Shown here one piece after another: positions 35,601-50,600 of a stretch of DNA of 64,000 nucleotides; the first letter of the stretch is position 1; each line of letters begins with the position of its first letter. Source of the stretch: Castor canadensis (taxonomy: Eukaryota > Chordata > Mammalia > Rodentia > Castoridae). A program made the position numbers and the translations under genes. The stretch lies in contig NC_133399.1 in assembly GCF_047511655.1 (NCBI RefSeq), positions 8,931,333 to 8,995,332 on the forward strand. The letters are read 5' to 3'. Under the pieces are notes generated by a model that was not told where the DNA came from, made no database searches, and saw only the letters and a program-made list of their open reading frames with translations.

Positions 35601-38600
35601 CTTCCCACTGCCCTTCCTGAACAGGTTCATTTAAGATCAGACATGGGAAACAAGCAGCCGAGGTGGCCACACTTCAGTGAGCATTAGGGTAAGGAAGCTC
35701 GCTCCCACGCTGGCTAAGTTTGCGTCTCCTGTTCTGGTTCCCAGCAGGTAACTGGTGCGCTCTCATCACTTAGCTGCTTTCTAAGGCTGATGGCAAACTG
35801 CTTCCTTGGAGCTTCCAGAACCCAGGCCTGTCATAGCCCCAGGCAGATCCAAATAGACTTGGTTCAGGTCCCACGGGGGTTCTGCAGACATGATGGCTGT
35901 GGTCCTGGCCTGCCTCCCAAATGTACTCCATCATCTTCATTAACCCCATAGCTCTTGCTGGCAGCATGTCCCACCCTGCCCTGCCCCACGGTCTGAAGTC
36001 CTGTCCTTCTTTCTATCCCCCAACAAGCAAACAAAACCTACAGCACTTGCTACCAGTGAGAAGTCATGCCAACTACTGCCCCACACCCCCACCCCAGTCC
36101 AACAGTCCTCTGTCTAGGTTTTTGCTTTGCCACTCACAGGGCCAGAGACCCTGAGCCAACTGCAGAAATGGAGACCTTACTCCGGAGCCTGATGCACAGC
36201 ACACCGTGCTGATTGTGACATCTTACGACAGTCAGGAGGAAATGTGTTGTGATGACACACGGAACAAACCCAATGGGTCCAGTCTCAGTAGCTAGAACTG
36301 TGATATGTCTCTGCAGAGAACTCTAATAGCAACAAGAATAAGAGAAGTCAAAAAAACACACCACATATACCAGGGAAATAAACCAAGACCAAATTCCAGA
36401 TCCCACGCAAACTTCTTAAGCCCCCCTGCCTGAGGCCACACAGCTGGGCTGGGGAACCAGGCAGCCTGGCTCCCAGGCACTGGTCATTACTACATACTCA
36501 GCTGCCTCTCTCAGCAACACACAAGAGCACCACCTTGAAGGCACTCCTGGACTCAATGGATGGTGGGAAGGACTACGACTGGATGCTCAGGGTGTTCTGG
36601 GCATCCCAGAAGAGGAGAGAGGGAGTCTGTGGGGAGGATGAAGAGTAAGTAAGTGGGAGTCCGCAGGCCACACCAGAGAGGTAAGGTCACGCCAGTGGGG
36701 GCGGGTGGGCCCCACAAGCAAGGGGCCAGGGGCAGCAGAATGCAGCATACCAGGTAGGGGAAGGGGCTCCAAAATGGATCCTACGCCATGGGCAGGATTG
36801 GACTCAAAGGATTTTTTGGCAGTAGAGGGTAATAATGGGGTTTGAACTCAGGGCCTCAGGCTTGCTAGGCCGTGCTCTATGGCTTGGGCCACACCTCCAG
36901 CCCAGATTGCAGTTTTAACTGGTGAACTCCTGGCCGGTAGACACATTAACAGGCACTGGCCAGCATTAGGAAGCGAGATGGAGAGGAGCAGGAAGGGGCT
37001 CAAGGTGTGAGCCAGAGTCCACCACACCACACCACAGACCAGCTGCGGGGAAAGGAGGGCTGACTGGGTGTGCACTGGGGTACAGCAAACAGAGGCCATC
37101 TGTGGGAGCGGAGGATGGGGTGGTCACTGCCACCTGCAGCCAGAATTGGGGAGCTGGATTCAGTGCAGCCTACTGATGTGTGAGCGCTCGCATGCTCCTC
37201 CCTCCAGGACACTCCGAGCACAGACTGCCAGCACGCCACTACATTTCACAGTTCTGAGACACAGTGTATTCTGACCATGAAGGAAAAACAGGTTACCAAG
37301 TGGAAGACACTGCTCATCTTCAAGGACATAGAAAGGTAGGCAGAATGGGTGCCTCACTCCTTCTCACAGAGACCCTGAGTGCCCAGAGGCAGACAGTCTT
37401 CCTCAAACCCAGGACACTACTTGGAACCAAAAGTGGTCTCCAACTCTCCCTACTCAGCCATCCCTGAACAGTCCCCAAAACTGCCACAACACTGCTTTTC
37501 TACCCACTGCCCAGGCCACCCTCTGTTCCCCAGAACCTTCATAGACTCAGCTCAAAAACAACAGCTATGGCAATCTCAAAGAACCGAACATGGGCTGGTT
37601 GTATGACTCAAGCAGTAAGCATGCCTGCCTAGCAAGCATGAGGCCCTGAGTTCAAACCCCAGTGCAAAAAAAAAAAAAAAACGTCAAAAGCCAAAGAACT
37701 GAACACAGGGACTTGGGTCTGTGTACACTACTGCTGCACAACTCACTGATGCATGGATGAATAAAAAAATGTGGCCCACCCATACAACAGCTATCATTCA
37801 GCCTTAAAAAGGAAAAATTTTAACTGGACACAGTGGTACACACCCATGACCCAAGCAGCACTCAGGAGGCTAAGGCAGGAGGATCCCAAGTTCAAGACCA
37901 GCCAGGGCTGCATAGCGAACTTGCCCCAAAAATCCAAGGGCTGGAGTGTGACTGTGTTGCAGGGCACTTGCCTAGCATATAGAAGGCCCTGGGTTTTATC
38001 CCAGCACCACAAAAAAGGAAGCTCCGACCTATACAACCTAGATGAACCATGAGCCCAAGTTACTGAAGGGCAGACACCATGGGGCTTTAGCTCAGATGAC
38101 ATACCTGCAGGGGTCATGGTCACGGACACAGAAAGAATGGTGGCTGCCAGGGGAAGAGGAGAGGAACAAAGAGTGGTGTTAAAGGCTCAGCTTCAGTTTC
38201 ATGGTGGAGAAGGCTTCAGCTTTGGGTAGATGAAGGCGAACGACACACCACTGCTGTATTTAATCAGCCAGGTGAGGTGCACATAAAAGCAGTAAGATGG
38301 TAAAAAGTCATGCAGTGTGTATCTTACTACAAGAAATCAAAAGCACCAACAGGTGGTATCCTGGAGGGGGCCTCCGTACCTCTCCTAGGAGCTGCTTTGC
38401 TGTTCACCCCTGGTGGCCAGTGTAATGTTTGAGCAGAGCCTCATTCAGCTAAAAGCTGCTCCAGTTACCAGCTCTTCCCACAGGGGCCAGGCCTTTGGTG
38501 AGTACTTTGGCTAGGACATCCTTAGGCATCCTTCAGGCCTCCTGGACCCTCAGCTACTCTTCTGCACAGGCCACATGTGCCTGGACAGGTTGGCCAAAGG

Positions 38601-41600
38601 AGGGAGGGAAGGGCTTGTCTTGGTTGCCAGGACCACAACCATCATGTCTGCAGAACCCCTGTGGGACCTGAACCAAGGGCACAGTCTATTTGGATCTGCC
38701 TGGGGCTATGACAGGCCTGGGTTCTGGAAGCTCCAAGGAAGCAGTTTGCCATCAGCCTTAGAAAGCAGCTAAGTGATGAGAGCGCGCCAGTTACCTGCTG
38801 GAAACCAGAACAGGAGACGCAAACTTAGCCAGCGTGGGAGCGAGCTTCCTTACCCTAATGCTCACTGAAGTGTGGCCACCTCGGCTGCTTGTTTCCCATG
38901 TCTGATCTTAAATGAACCTGTTCAGGAGATCCTTCTGCTGTGGTCCTGAGCATGCCACCTCCTTGGGTGACAGGCATGGCAACAGCTCCATGGGGGAAGT
39001 GTGGAGTGATCAAATGGTCATGCGTGGGTTTGTGGTTTGTGGGTTCGATCTGTGCAAGGGAAAACATGGCAGTCATGGCCCTGGGCCTTTCCAAGAGTTA
39101 ACGCACTGTTAGGCGGAGCTACGGAAGACCCTTGGCCGTGGATCTCAGCCCCCAGGTGCAAGTGGCCCATGGATAAACAGTAAGGCCCCAACAGGGGCTG
39201 TCTCTGGATGTGGGGGTACATGGCAACCACTCTCCCCGGGCCCAGCTCAGCCCCGCAGGCCTCCCAGAGCCACGCCAGCTTCACCTGCAGGTACCTTCCC
39301 ACAACATGCTCAGCTGTGGCAGTAAGGGGTCTGGGTCTCTCTGGGCTGATGAGGCAGTCAGGGCCCAGAGGTTGGAGCATGCAAGCCGTGGGGGCACAGG
39401 TTCTGAGCAGAGACCACCACCTGCTTGCAAGGGGCACCCATGGAAGTTTCCCCTGCAAAACTGTCACTGTAAAAACTACCACCTTGTATTTTTACTGCCT
39501 GGCAACCTTCGCACCAAGGCGGAGACCCTCTAGGTGCAGGGATAGGCGCACACAGGAACATTTACAGAGCACTGTTTTAGCAAACCTGTGGAGCCAGCTC
39601 CATGGTAATGGTCTGGTGCCTCCTGTTGAGTATTACGCTGTGGGTAAAGGAAGAAGCAAGACCCACACTAACAAACTGAGAGCCAAGCACTCTGGAAAAT
39701 GAGTCTGCCCTGCAAGCCAGAACTTTTTTTTTTTTCTTTTTGAGACACTATTCTCACCGTTTTGTCCAGGCTGACCCTGAACTCCTGGTCTCAGGTGATC
39801 TTCCTGTCTCAGCCTTCCAAGTGCTGGGACTACAGGTGCATGCCACTGTGCCCTGCTTGAATTTATTTAAAAAACCCACACTCTCGTGGTGGGCCATGTC
39901 TCTACCTGTATAAAACATGCTCACACTCACAACACGACCTCTGTTCAAGGGAGAGAAGCCTGTCAGGGGTAGTGGTTGGAGGGCCTTAGCCGTACCCAAC
40001 AGTCGCTTCTGATGGAGGGCATGTTCACTGCTGGGGTACTGCAAATCAGTGAGAATCAAAGGGAAGATGCTGGCAGAGGACGGCATCGGCAAGCGTGAGC
40101 GCACTGCCACGCCAGAAGACCCAGGGCCTGTGGTGACTGTCAGCCACTGGCAGTCTGTCCTACAGAGGGGACAGGCTACTTCTAAGGAAGATCTGCACAC
40201 AAGGACCGAGCTTTCAGACACAGTGGACTGGGGAAGGGGACCCTAGACCTGGCTTGCTGGATCACATCTGCTTATACCATTGTCCAGTATAATTTTTAGC
40301 AGTTCCCCATTCACCTCAAAGCGTCCTAGTCTGGAGGATGACACGTATGGTCACCCTGGCCAGAGGGGGCAGGGACTGGTTCACAGTACTGTGATTCCCA
40401 CGTACCCATCCTGGGGGACTACACCCTTAGCCACCACTAAAGATACAGTCCCAAGCCACAAGGGGAACAAGGTACAGTTCAGCAATGCAGAAACCAAGAC
40501 TCCAACCACTGCTCCAGGCAACATGGCCAAAACCAGCTGGGAGCTGGGACACAGGGCTCTCCCAGGGCCTCTCTGAGCCTCGTCTGCTCTGCTGGGGAGG
40601 CAAGAACACCTGGTTGGGGGTGAGAGAACCCACGGCAACCTGTGGCCCTTGCCAGGCACTCTCAGCAGGAAGGGAGACTTTTAAGGGATAGAGATATCCT
40701 ACACCTCCATCCCTGCCTCAGCCACACAGGTCTGAGTTGGTCAGAGCGTGTTGGAGTCTGGATCCACAGACAATCATGCAAGTTCTTCTGTCACAGGCAC
40801 AGGACAGATGCCAATTCAGTGCACAACAAGACACTCCCACCGCAAATGCACAAGGCAAATAGGGGCACCATGTGGTAGGTGACCTACACTTCCATGAAGG
40901 CGGGTAATACATGGGAGAGGACAGTGTGCTGGACAGGACATTAAGGAAGCCACAAAGGACCAGGGAATGAAAAGCCCGGAAAAGGAGGAATGGCTGCAAG
41001 ACAGAGGGAGGCCGGGAACCACACAATGAAGACTTGCTAATTCCCATCTGCTGCCCACCAAGGCTGATGTCCACCTGAACTTCTGCTGCTCCTGCCCCTC
41101 CCTGCCCACACACATCCAGACCAGCAGGAGGGGCCAGGCGCAGGGGCACCTGCTGGGAGCAGCATCTCCAAGTTGACCAGGCGAGGCAGCAGCAAGAAGA
41201 GGCACGGAGAGGCTCGGGTGACCCACAGGTTGCGTGACGTGATGCAGGTGAAGGGAAAGAAGGAGTGGGAGAATGGCACCGAGCAGACCAGAGTGCTGGA
41301 GAGGAGGCTAAATTTTCATCCTACAAGCGGACAACCCGGGAAAGGAGCAGCCAGTGGCACACAGCGCCTGCGGTCCCACGTATAAATCTAATGGAGCCAC
41401 CAGCTGCAAGCAGCTGAAGCTCTGTGCCCCATGTAGAGTGTGTGCCTGGAGAACTGTCATTCGGATAGGCCAGATTTGAGCTGGGGGTGTAGCTCAGCGG
41501 TAGCGTGCTTACCTGGTGTGTCCCAGGCCCTGGGCTCCATCCCTAGCACTGCAATAACAAACCAACCAACCCAGACAGGCCAGTTTTCCTCCTTCCTCCA

Positions 41601-44600
41601 GGCCTCACTAAAAACTCAGGCCTGGAGCTGGGTGCCAGTGGCACCTGTAATCCTAGCTACTCAAGAGGCAGAGATCAGGAGGATCACAGTTTGAGGCTAG
41701 CCCAAACAAAGAGTTTGCAAGACCCTATCTCGAAACTAACCAGAGCAAAATGGACCGGAGGCATGGCTCCAGTAAGCATGTAAGCATGAAGCTGAGTTCA
41801 AAGCCCAGTCCGACCAAAAAAGAGAGGAGGAGGAAAACATCCTCAGGTCTGTGAAGGGCTGGGCAAGGGCTCAGGCTGGCAGTCATGCAGAGCCAGTCTG
41901 CAGCTCCACCTCCCCTGAGCGGATCTTCCAGGACTCCCACATTAGCCATGCTGGACCCAGAGCAACTTTTTATGCCCAGTGGTGAGGTTAGCAACACCCA
42001 GTGCCGCCATCTGGGAGGAGGAAGCAGGCAGGAGGAGGGGGGTGCTGGTTTCCCAGGGGGATGTCCTAGTCTCCAGCTCCAGGAAAACCTCTGGAGGCAG
42101 CAGTGCAAAGGTGCCCGGGCCCTGCAGTAGAGCTCGACCACTCTCAGGAAGAAAAACTGCATGGTGTGTGTTTTAAGGAGCGAGGCGGGAGCAAGCAGCA
42201 CACAGCAAACGAGACCACGTGGCTACATGAATAGCTATGTAGCCTAGGCCAGGAGCCCCAGGGAAAATCTGCAACACTCAGGTGCCTGGACTCCCCAGCC
42301 CCTCGAGAAACTGGCTCACTGTGGACCAATGGCAGAGAGAGGCAGTGAGCATAGCCAATGAGACACTACAACTGAGAGAATCAGGTCCAGAAGCAGAAGC
42401 CACAAAGGCCCTGACACCCTCCTAGACATGGAGCTCCCGGGACCCGCAGCCCAGCAAGCAGGCCAAGGGGAACCCAGGCCCTGAGGGCAGGGCTCCAGCC
42501 CGCACACATACCAACACTGGGCCACTTCTGAGGCTGCTGCGCCCTGCCCCCGCCAAGCTGGTGGGGGTGGGGGGGCAGGGACAGACCTGGGTGTGTGCTG
42601 GAGCTGGCTCCACTTGAGGGCTTGTGGTGACACTTTCAGGAGCTTTAGGACTCAGTCTCTCAAATAAATGACACAAGCTTCAACTCAGTTCTACTGAAAG
42701 CAAAGGAGACCCGCCACTGACACCGCGTCACTTCCTGTGCTGCTGTCTTGGTTTGAGGTTACTGGTGATGAGTGCTGCCAGGTGGAAGACATGGAGCTCT
42801 CTGGAACCTGTCTTCCCAAGTCCACACCCAGGCACGTCATGCCAGGACTACACACTGCCATGGCAAGACAATGACACCATGCAGAAGGCCAGCACTGCCA
42901 ACCAGGGCTACACTTTCTAGATCTCAATCTGCAAACACCTGGCCAACAGCCCTAGCACTGCTGCATTGGTAAAAGAAGCTTGTTTTGCAAACCATTTATA
43001 AATTGTTTACACGCTAGCATGAGCCACATAAAACTTGTTTTATGCTAACTTGTTTACACATTGCCATGGCCGCTTCTATGCCACAAAGGTAGAGCTGTGA
43101 CAGAGCTAAAGATCACATCCCTAAGACTCGACTTTGAAGAGTATCATGCCTGAACTGTTACACTGAGAACACTACAAACGATCGAATGTCCTAACAACAT
43201 ATGAAACTGCTATTCAATTCAGCACAGCAATCACGTGACTGACATAGACAAAAGTATCAATAGAAAGCCAGGCTAGGGCCAGAGGGGCTCAAAGTGATAG
43301 AGCAGGTGCCTAGCAAGTGGGAAGCCTGGACTTCAAACCCCATACCATCAAAAAAAAAGAAAGAAAAAGCCAGGCTGCTACATGGCTCATCCCTGTCCCA
43401 GCTACTTAGGAGGCAAAGATTAGGAGCATCTTGGTTCCAGGTCAGTCCAGGGGGAAAAACAAACAAATAAAATGAGACTCTATCTCAAAATAACAAGTCA
43501 GGCATGGTGGTACACTCCTATAATCTCAGCAACCTGAGAGTCAGAGGCAGAAAGAACATGGTCTGAGGTCAGTCCAGTGCAAAAACACAAGACCCTACCT
43601 GAAAAATAACTCATGCAAAAAGAATTGGGGCATGATTCAAGTTGTAGAGTACCTGAGCTCAAATACAGGGACTCAAATGCAGAAAATACATAAAAATTTG
43701 GTCTGTGCTAAACATGTACAAACTTATTTTTTGATGTTTCTTCCACAAATAATATGGTGTAACAACTATTTCCACAGCATATACATTGTATTAGGTATTG
43801 TAAGTCACCTAGACACAATTTAAAGTATTAAGACAGCAGGATGTAGGTTAACGCAAACACTGCGCCATCTGACATGACACTTGCATGTCTGTGGATTCTG
43901 GTATCCATGGGGGTGGGGGTGGGATGAGGCTGGAATGAGTGAGCAGACACCCACATATGTGACCACTTTCTTTTCTTTGGGGATTTTCTTGGAGAGCCAG
44001 TTGCCAAATGTTCACAAGCACACCAAGCCTATACCTAGGAATATCACATTACGTAAAATAGTGTCATTATTTTGAAGTGCTTGAAGTAGTTTGAATGAAA
44101 TTAAACCTTCAAGATTACACATAAATTTCAAGATTACTTATAAATAAAGAGGCCAGAAGAATCTCAGTGCTGTAGATACGCAACTCTTAAAAATTTGAAG
44201 ATGTTTACCCACAGCAGCCCTCAAAGGCAGGGATATGAACATGGGTACAGTGCAGCGCCTGTCTGGCGTCACTGTCTTTTTGAACGGATGGCATCCGACA
44301 CAGAAGCTCACCATCTGGTACGCCCCTAACGCTCTGTACTGCACCTTCTGTGCTCCCTCCCTGCCCATCTCCAGGCGACCCCGCAAACTGTGTGGACATC
44401 ATCACTTCCTGTGTCATGATGTGATGAGACGTCAGGAAGGGCACGGGGCTGTCTTGCGTGGGGGAAGGGACTGGAGAATCAAGAAGGAGGAAGAGTTCAA
44501 GCTGATGTGAGAGAAGGGTGTGCACAAGTTCTGAAGGTCTGCAGATGTTGACAATGAGGAGCCAGGCCATGGAAAACCAAGGAAGGGGGACAAGACAGAG

Positions 44601-47600
44601 CTGTGTCACTTGGTTTTGGGTTTAGAGGGGGCAAGAGATGGCTAAAGCTCCCGGGGCTGGGGAACACACATTTTGGTGGCAATGCACTGGGACCAATAGG
44701 TGGGCAACGTGGGCAGGAGGATTAGGCAAGGAAGGCAGAAAGTGGGCATGACCCTGGTGTTCACCGGAATGGACAGAGAGAACAGCAGCCTATGTCTGTC
44801 CTCTGAGGACATCAAGATTCCTCTGGTGAGCCTGACTGAGGCCACACCTGGCATACCACGGCTCTGCCCCCTCCGCAAGCACCTCATAGGAAGCACCCTC
44901 TGTGTGCACGTACTCACGGCACGGGCTGCAGTCCTCAGGGCTGTGGTCCACACAGCTCCTGGCACTCTTCAGGCTAAGCACTTGACTTCTATTATCATTT
45001 TTTTAAGAATGTAATTGAAAAGACAATGGAGTAGAGAAGGAAAAACCCAAACAACCACTTGTCCCCACTGCCCTGACAAATGTTGCCCACTTCGCCCCAA
45101 ATTCTCGGACGCCTGCCTAATTGTGCTCCATCCCTCCTGGCCAGGCCTCCCCTCCGCCCCCAGCTCTGCATCTCCCATGCACTCAGTTAATAACATGAGT
45201 GATGTCATCAATTAATGACATGAATGATATGATGGATGTGTTATCATTGTTACTTACAACCAGCACATCTGGAAATACCTTTCCAAGAGTAAAATTACCA
45301 GGCCAAAGAGTGGGGAGCCTCTGCCTCTTGCTAACTAGCACGGGAGAGCATGGAGCTAGGGTGGAGGGGAGATAAGGAACTGCACACCAGCCTGTCCTGG
45401 CTGCCTGCCAGCGGCGTTCTTCCCACGTGTCTGAGACCAGGTACGGTTCCCGAGTATTAATTACATCAACATTCCTCTGTCCGAGTCTGAGACCTTGCAA
45501 TTGCTAGCTCTGAGCACTTTCTCCAGACACAGATCCCCACATATGAATTTGTCCCGATCAGCACTGTGTGCCCTGCAGCAGAGGGGCTCGGAGACCTGCC
45601 AGTCCAAACCTCTGCCAAAGAAGCGTGCCTCCCTCTCTCAGTCTGCCACTCTCTTCCACACCACTGCCTTCCTGGTTTTCCTCACAGGAGTGTCTAGAAA
45701 CACAGAGAAGCACATAGTGCGTCAGGGGACCACTCGGTGCTGACACTAAAGGAAGGCCCATCAGGAACACCACAGTTAAACATCTACAGTCTCTCCCCTG
45801 GGAACAATACCCCTCCTTGGAAAAGAGGGGAAGGGGCTTTGCTTGCTGAAGTGCCAAGCACTTGTCCTGTAAGCAGGGCCTGCCTCCTCTACCCAGACAG
45901 CAGATGAAGGCAAGGGCTCCCAGTTCCTCACTGTGCAGTGGCTCAATCTTCATCTCTGAAACGAACACCCTCGGGACTGGAGGTGTAACTCAACTGGCAG
46001 AATGCTTGGTTAGTAATCATGAGACTCTCAGCACCACCACCAAAAAAAAAAGGTAAAATGAACACCCTCCTAGCAGAATGAGCATAAACCAAGGGCTGAT
46101 GAAGCTGTCCCCTTACCATTTCTGTTATGGCTCAAAGATAAAAGTCCCCATGGAGCAATAATTATAAAGATTTACAATGGTTAGACAAGGTGGCTCACAC
46201 CTGTAATCCCAGCTACTCCAGAGGCAGACATGGGAAAGATCAGGGTTCAAGGCCAGGCAAAAATTATTCCAACAAATAAGCCAGGCTGGTGGAGGGCTCA
46301 AGTGGCAGGGCGCCTACCTAGCAATCATGAAGTCCTGAGTTCAAACCCTAGTGCCACCAAAAATAAAGAAAAAACAGGCATGGTGGCACATACCTGTCAC
46401 TCCAGCTACTTGAGAGGCTGAGAGGGTAGGAGGATGGCAGTCCAAGGCTGGCCTGCATAAAAAACGAGACTCTACCTGAAAATTAACTCAAGCCAAAAAG
46501 GATTGGTGCCTGCCTGGCATAGCTGAGTTCAAACCCCAATATCAACAATAACAACAACATTATACCAAGGCACTTAGACCCTTGATTTGGTAAGTGGGGT
46601 TGGTTGCAAGACTTGATAAAATCCAAGCCTTCTGGGTCTGGAGACAGACTCCACCTGCAGGCCCACTAAGCACTGGTGGGGTTAAAAGCCTGCCTCGATC
46701 CCTTCCACTGCATGGCCTTAGGAAGACAGTCTCCCTGACCCCTTCCTCAGGAGAGCAGGGAGACAGCAGCAGTCCTTCAGAAGCCAAGTGACCGAATGAA
46801 CAGAGGCCAGGCACTGTGCCAGCCACTTCACACCCAGCTGGATGACACTGCACTGACAGGCCTGTCACAGATAAAGGGACTCAGGGTTGGGGACAAAAGT
46901 GATTTACTCCAAGGCCACCAAGGTAGAGACAACTGAGCAAAGCCAGAGGCATGCGTGCACACACTCGTGAAGGCCTCCCTTATCCCCATGCCTGAAGGAA
47001 CTGGCAACACACACAAGATATGTTCAGTGCCTATGTGCAGACCACACTGCAGTGGCTCCGAGACCCCATGCATTGCAGAAGGAACCAAAAGCTCAAGTCT
47101 AGAAAGGACCTAGCAGTCAAGGGGGAGTGTCCTGCAGGGGCCTGCCAAGCCCAGCTGCCTCAACCCCAACTCTGCCCAAGCCCACTAAACCTTGATTCTT
47201 CCCAACCCCAACTCAGTCCTCCCGGGCTGGGCATTACTGTCCCACCTGCACCACAGTCAGGGATGTCACACACCCCTCCTCAGCGGGATGGACGGGCTCG
47301 CTATGCATCCGCAAAAACAGCCCATCGGGATTGGGGGAGGGAGATGAAGGCATGCCAAACATGGCCAACGGGATGCTGTGGGCAAGACCGGGTGAGGATG
47401 CCAGGAGTAGTCAGAAGACAGACCTGGTGGACAGCTGTCTTGGGACAGCAGACACTGGCCTTGCTCGAGAGGCACTGTGGACTCTAGGCAGAGGCAAAGG
47501 AAACAGCTGAAGGAAAGCGGAAGGGAAGGAGGACTGGTGACCAGATGACTGATGAGCTGCTAAGCACAGCTCGAGAGCAGGGCAGTGAGAGGATGCCTGA

Positions 47601-50600
47601 GCCACGGCCTGGAATACAAGGTGCCCAGACTTCTTGGTTGCAAGTGACAGAAAAGTGAGCTGAAATGGGTATAATCAAGAAAGGAAGCCAAGCCCAGCAC
47701 AGGTGGCTCATGCTAGCTACTTGGGAGGCTGAGATTTGGAGGATCTTGGTTTGAGGTCAGCCTGGATAAATAGTTTGCAAGACCCCATTTCCAAAAAAAC
47801 CAGAGCAAAATGGACTGGAGGGAGATGTGGCTCAAGTGGTAGAGCACCTGCTTTGCAAACACAAAGCCCTGAATTCAAACTCCAGTCCCAACAAAAAGAA
47901 AGGAAGGAAGCAGCAGGCTCCGTGAAATGAAAGTTGAGGGCTCACCTCTGAGCAGCTGGGCCCTAGAGACTTAGTCCTCCTCACCCCCACCCCTCACCCC
48001 TGACCAGGCTGTCTCCACGCAGCAGCAGGCAGCTCCCATCCTCTCCCATCCAGGTCTCCCCTGGTCCATGGTGGGCTGCCTGGACCACCAGGTACAGGAG
48101 GTGCTGGAACGTGCAAGGCCAGGTGCCATGAAGGCAGGCCCCTGGGAGCTCCTGAGCAGCGCATGCAAAGCCAAAGTGCTTGGGGAAGCAGGCACCCCTG
48201 AAAGGGGTGTGAAGAGAATGACAAGGGCAGCCCAGCAAGACGCGAGCAGACCAGGGAGGAGGCACAGCTCACTGAGGTCTTCCATGGAATGCACCTCCAG
48301 CGCTGACAGTGGGTAACCCAGGAAGACAACTTGCAGTGACAAACACCAGATGCATCCTGGTGCCCAAGGGAGCTCATCATACAAAGTAGATACCACTTCC
48401 CACTTCCCAATTTGGGACAGCCCAAACTGGATAGAAAACCTTATCCACTGTGCTCTCCACATGAGAGCGTCACCAGGACCACTGGCAGACACCAACTTTT
48501 CAGAGAGAAAGACAGAACACTCACTACTTCATCGTAGCACCCAAATGCAAACAGAACCCGTCAGATTCACCAGATCGCCTGAGTGGGCCCAATCCCCGCC
48601 CACCTAGAGTTCTGGCTCTTTCTGTCCTACTTTCTATGGCTGCCTGGAGCCAGCAAACCCTGCTCCTTCTGGAAAGGCCTCCTCCCGACTTCCTGCGGGC
48701 ACTGTCACTTTCTTGCAGGGCCCCTCATTCCGCCCCAAGCCAAGAAGAGTGCTGCTCCAGGAGCCTCCAGACTGGAAACAAGCCAGCGAGTCCTCCCTGC
48801 ACTGCCTAGCTTCAGAGTTCAGCCCAGGAGCACTGCTGCCTTCACCTCCACATGGAGGACAGTCCGTCCCCCCCCCCCCCCCACACATGCACGCGCACAC
48901 ACATGCACACAGAAGACAACCACCTGGCCAGTTTCTTTCTCATTTCTCCACACCTCACGTGTGATTCCAAACAGCACTTTCAGCTCAGCCACCAGAAGAG
49001 GGAGGTTAAAATCCACTGCAGGAAGCACGCACAGAACACTGAGGGAGTCGTCAAGCCGCAGCCTCAGTGAGAAGTTAGGCTCCTGCCTCCTTGGCCACCA
49101 ACCAACCCTGAGCATGGGGACTTAAGCTCGAGCAGAAGCTCCTTCACAAGGGAACCGTACGCAAACCTTTTCCTGACAGAAGAGCCTGACCGCTAACATG
49201 TGGCCCACTTCTGTCACTGATGGGCTGCCATCGTTCAGCAGGAGTAGTAGTCACTAGGTGAGTTTAGGTCCCCTAGAAACCCAGGGAGGGAAGAACAGAG
49301 GCTGCAAAAGAAAGTTCACTGGAACCTACGCCTCTCAATTCACCTGAGGCGAAGAAGCCAGCCAAAGTGCAGGTATCACCTTCTGGTTGCCAGGTTAACC
49401 AGGGGGAGGGAGCAGACAAGAGGAAATGGCCAGGATAATCTGACCCAACCAGACCTCTGGTCCGGCTAAGCTGTAGCTCTTGCCTGGCATCACCTCTGGA
49501 TGCCTGGGGGGTGGGGGTTCTACCCACCACCGCAGCTCCCCAAGCACAGACCCACCTGCTGTACGCAGGTATTGAAGCCCCAGGAGGGATGATCAGGACA
49601 AGGAAAAGACACCATGAGACTCAGCCGACGATGAGGGATGATGGTACCTAAGGGTAACACAGGCAAATTCAGCATGTGCAGTTCAGTCAGGCCGGGGAGC
49701 ACGAAGCCCTACACTGTGAGCGCACGCCATCCCGCCACCCATCGCTCACTCTCGACCTCACACTGCAGATGCTCACACTCTGCCTTATGGCTGCAACCCC
49801 TCCAGGCCCAGCACTGGGCCCAACAACATCACAGCGGCATCGCATCAGAAAAATGACTAAATTGGCATCCACCAGAATACCAGCCCACAACCTGTTCAAC
49901 TGTTAGCAGGGCCTCATGTCTCCTGTGGAGTCCCTTCTCCTCTGGGTGGCAAGCAGTCCCTCTGGGGTTGTTTGTGTTTGGTTGTTGTTGTTTGGTTTTT
50001 GAGCAGAGTCTAGCTATGTAGCCCAGGTTGGCCTGGAATTCGTGGTCCTCACAGCTAGCCCCTCTGTTTAAGCCACCCCAGAGGCACAGCACAAACTTCC
50101 CTCTGGGGTTGGAATTAGTCAAGGATATGAAGACAGGCAGGTACCTGTTACTCAGAAGGGAGAGATCAGGAGGATCACGGTTCGAAGCCAGCCCTGGGCA
50201 AATAGTTCTCCAGACCCTATCTCAAAAACAAACAAACAAACAAAACCCCACAAAAAATTGGCTGATGGAACGGCTCAAGGTACAGACCCTGGGTTCAAAC
50301 CCCAGTACCACAGAAAGGATGTGAGGCAGGGGCTCTGCCAGCAACCAGCTGAGTGAATGCTTAAGAAAACAAGGAGAGTGCTGAGAAGCCAGGCTGCTAA
50401 CGGCTGGCCTGGGCACCGTTCGAGATGCACGCTGCAGGTAAAATTGGGCAACATTCATTTACCCAAAGTGGCTTCTAGGGGAGCAGGCCTTAAAGAACAG
50501 GAGGAGAGCCAGGCACTGGTAGCTCACACCTGTGATCTAAGCTGCTTAGGAGGCAGAGATCAAGAGGACTGTGGTTCAAAGCCAGCCCAGGCAAATAGTT

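Noticed and set aside
41480-41560. tRNA gene candidate
   Set aside because: Box A/B-like sequence belongs to an ID SINE; acceptor stem does not close and many relatives exist in the window.
45195-45215. CRE-like palindrome TGATGTCATCA as an enhancer site
   Set aside because: A single short motif in AT-rich intronic sequence; expected by chance in a window this size.
48583-49125. 180-codon plus-strand intronic ORF
   Set aside because: Passes through a C15/CA low-complexity run; no homology recognised.
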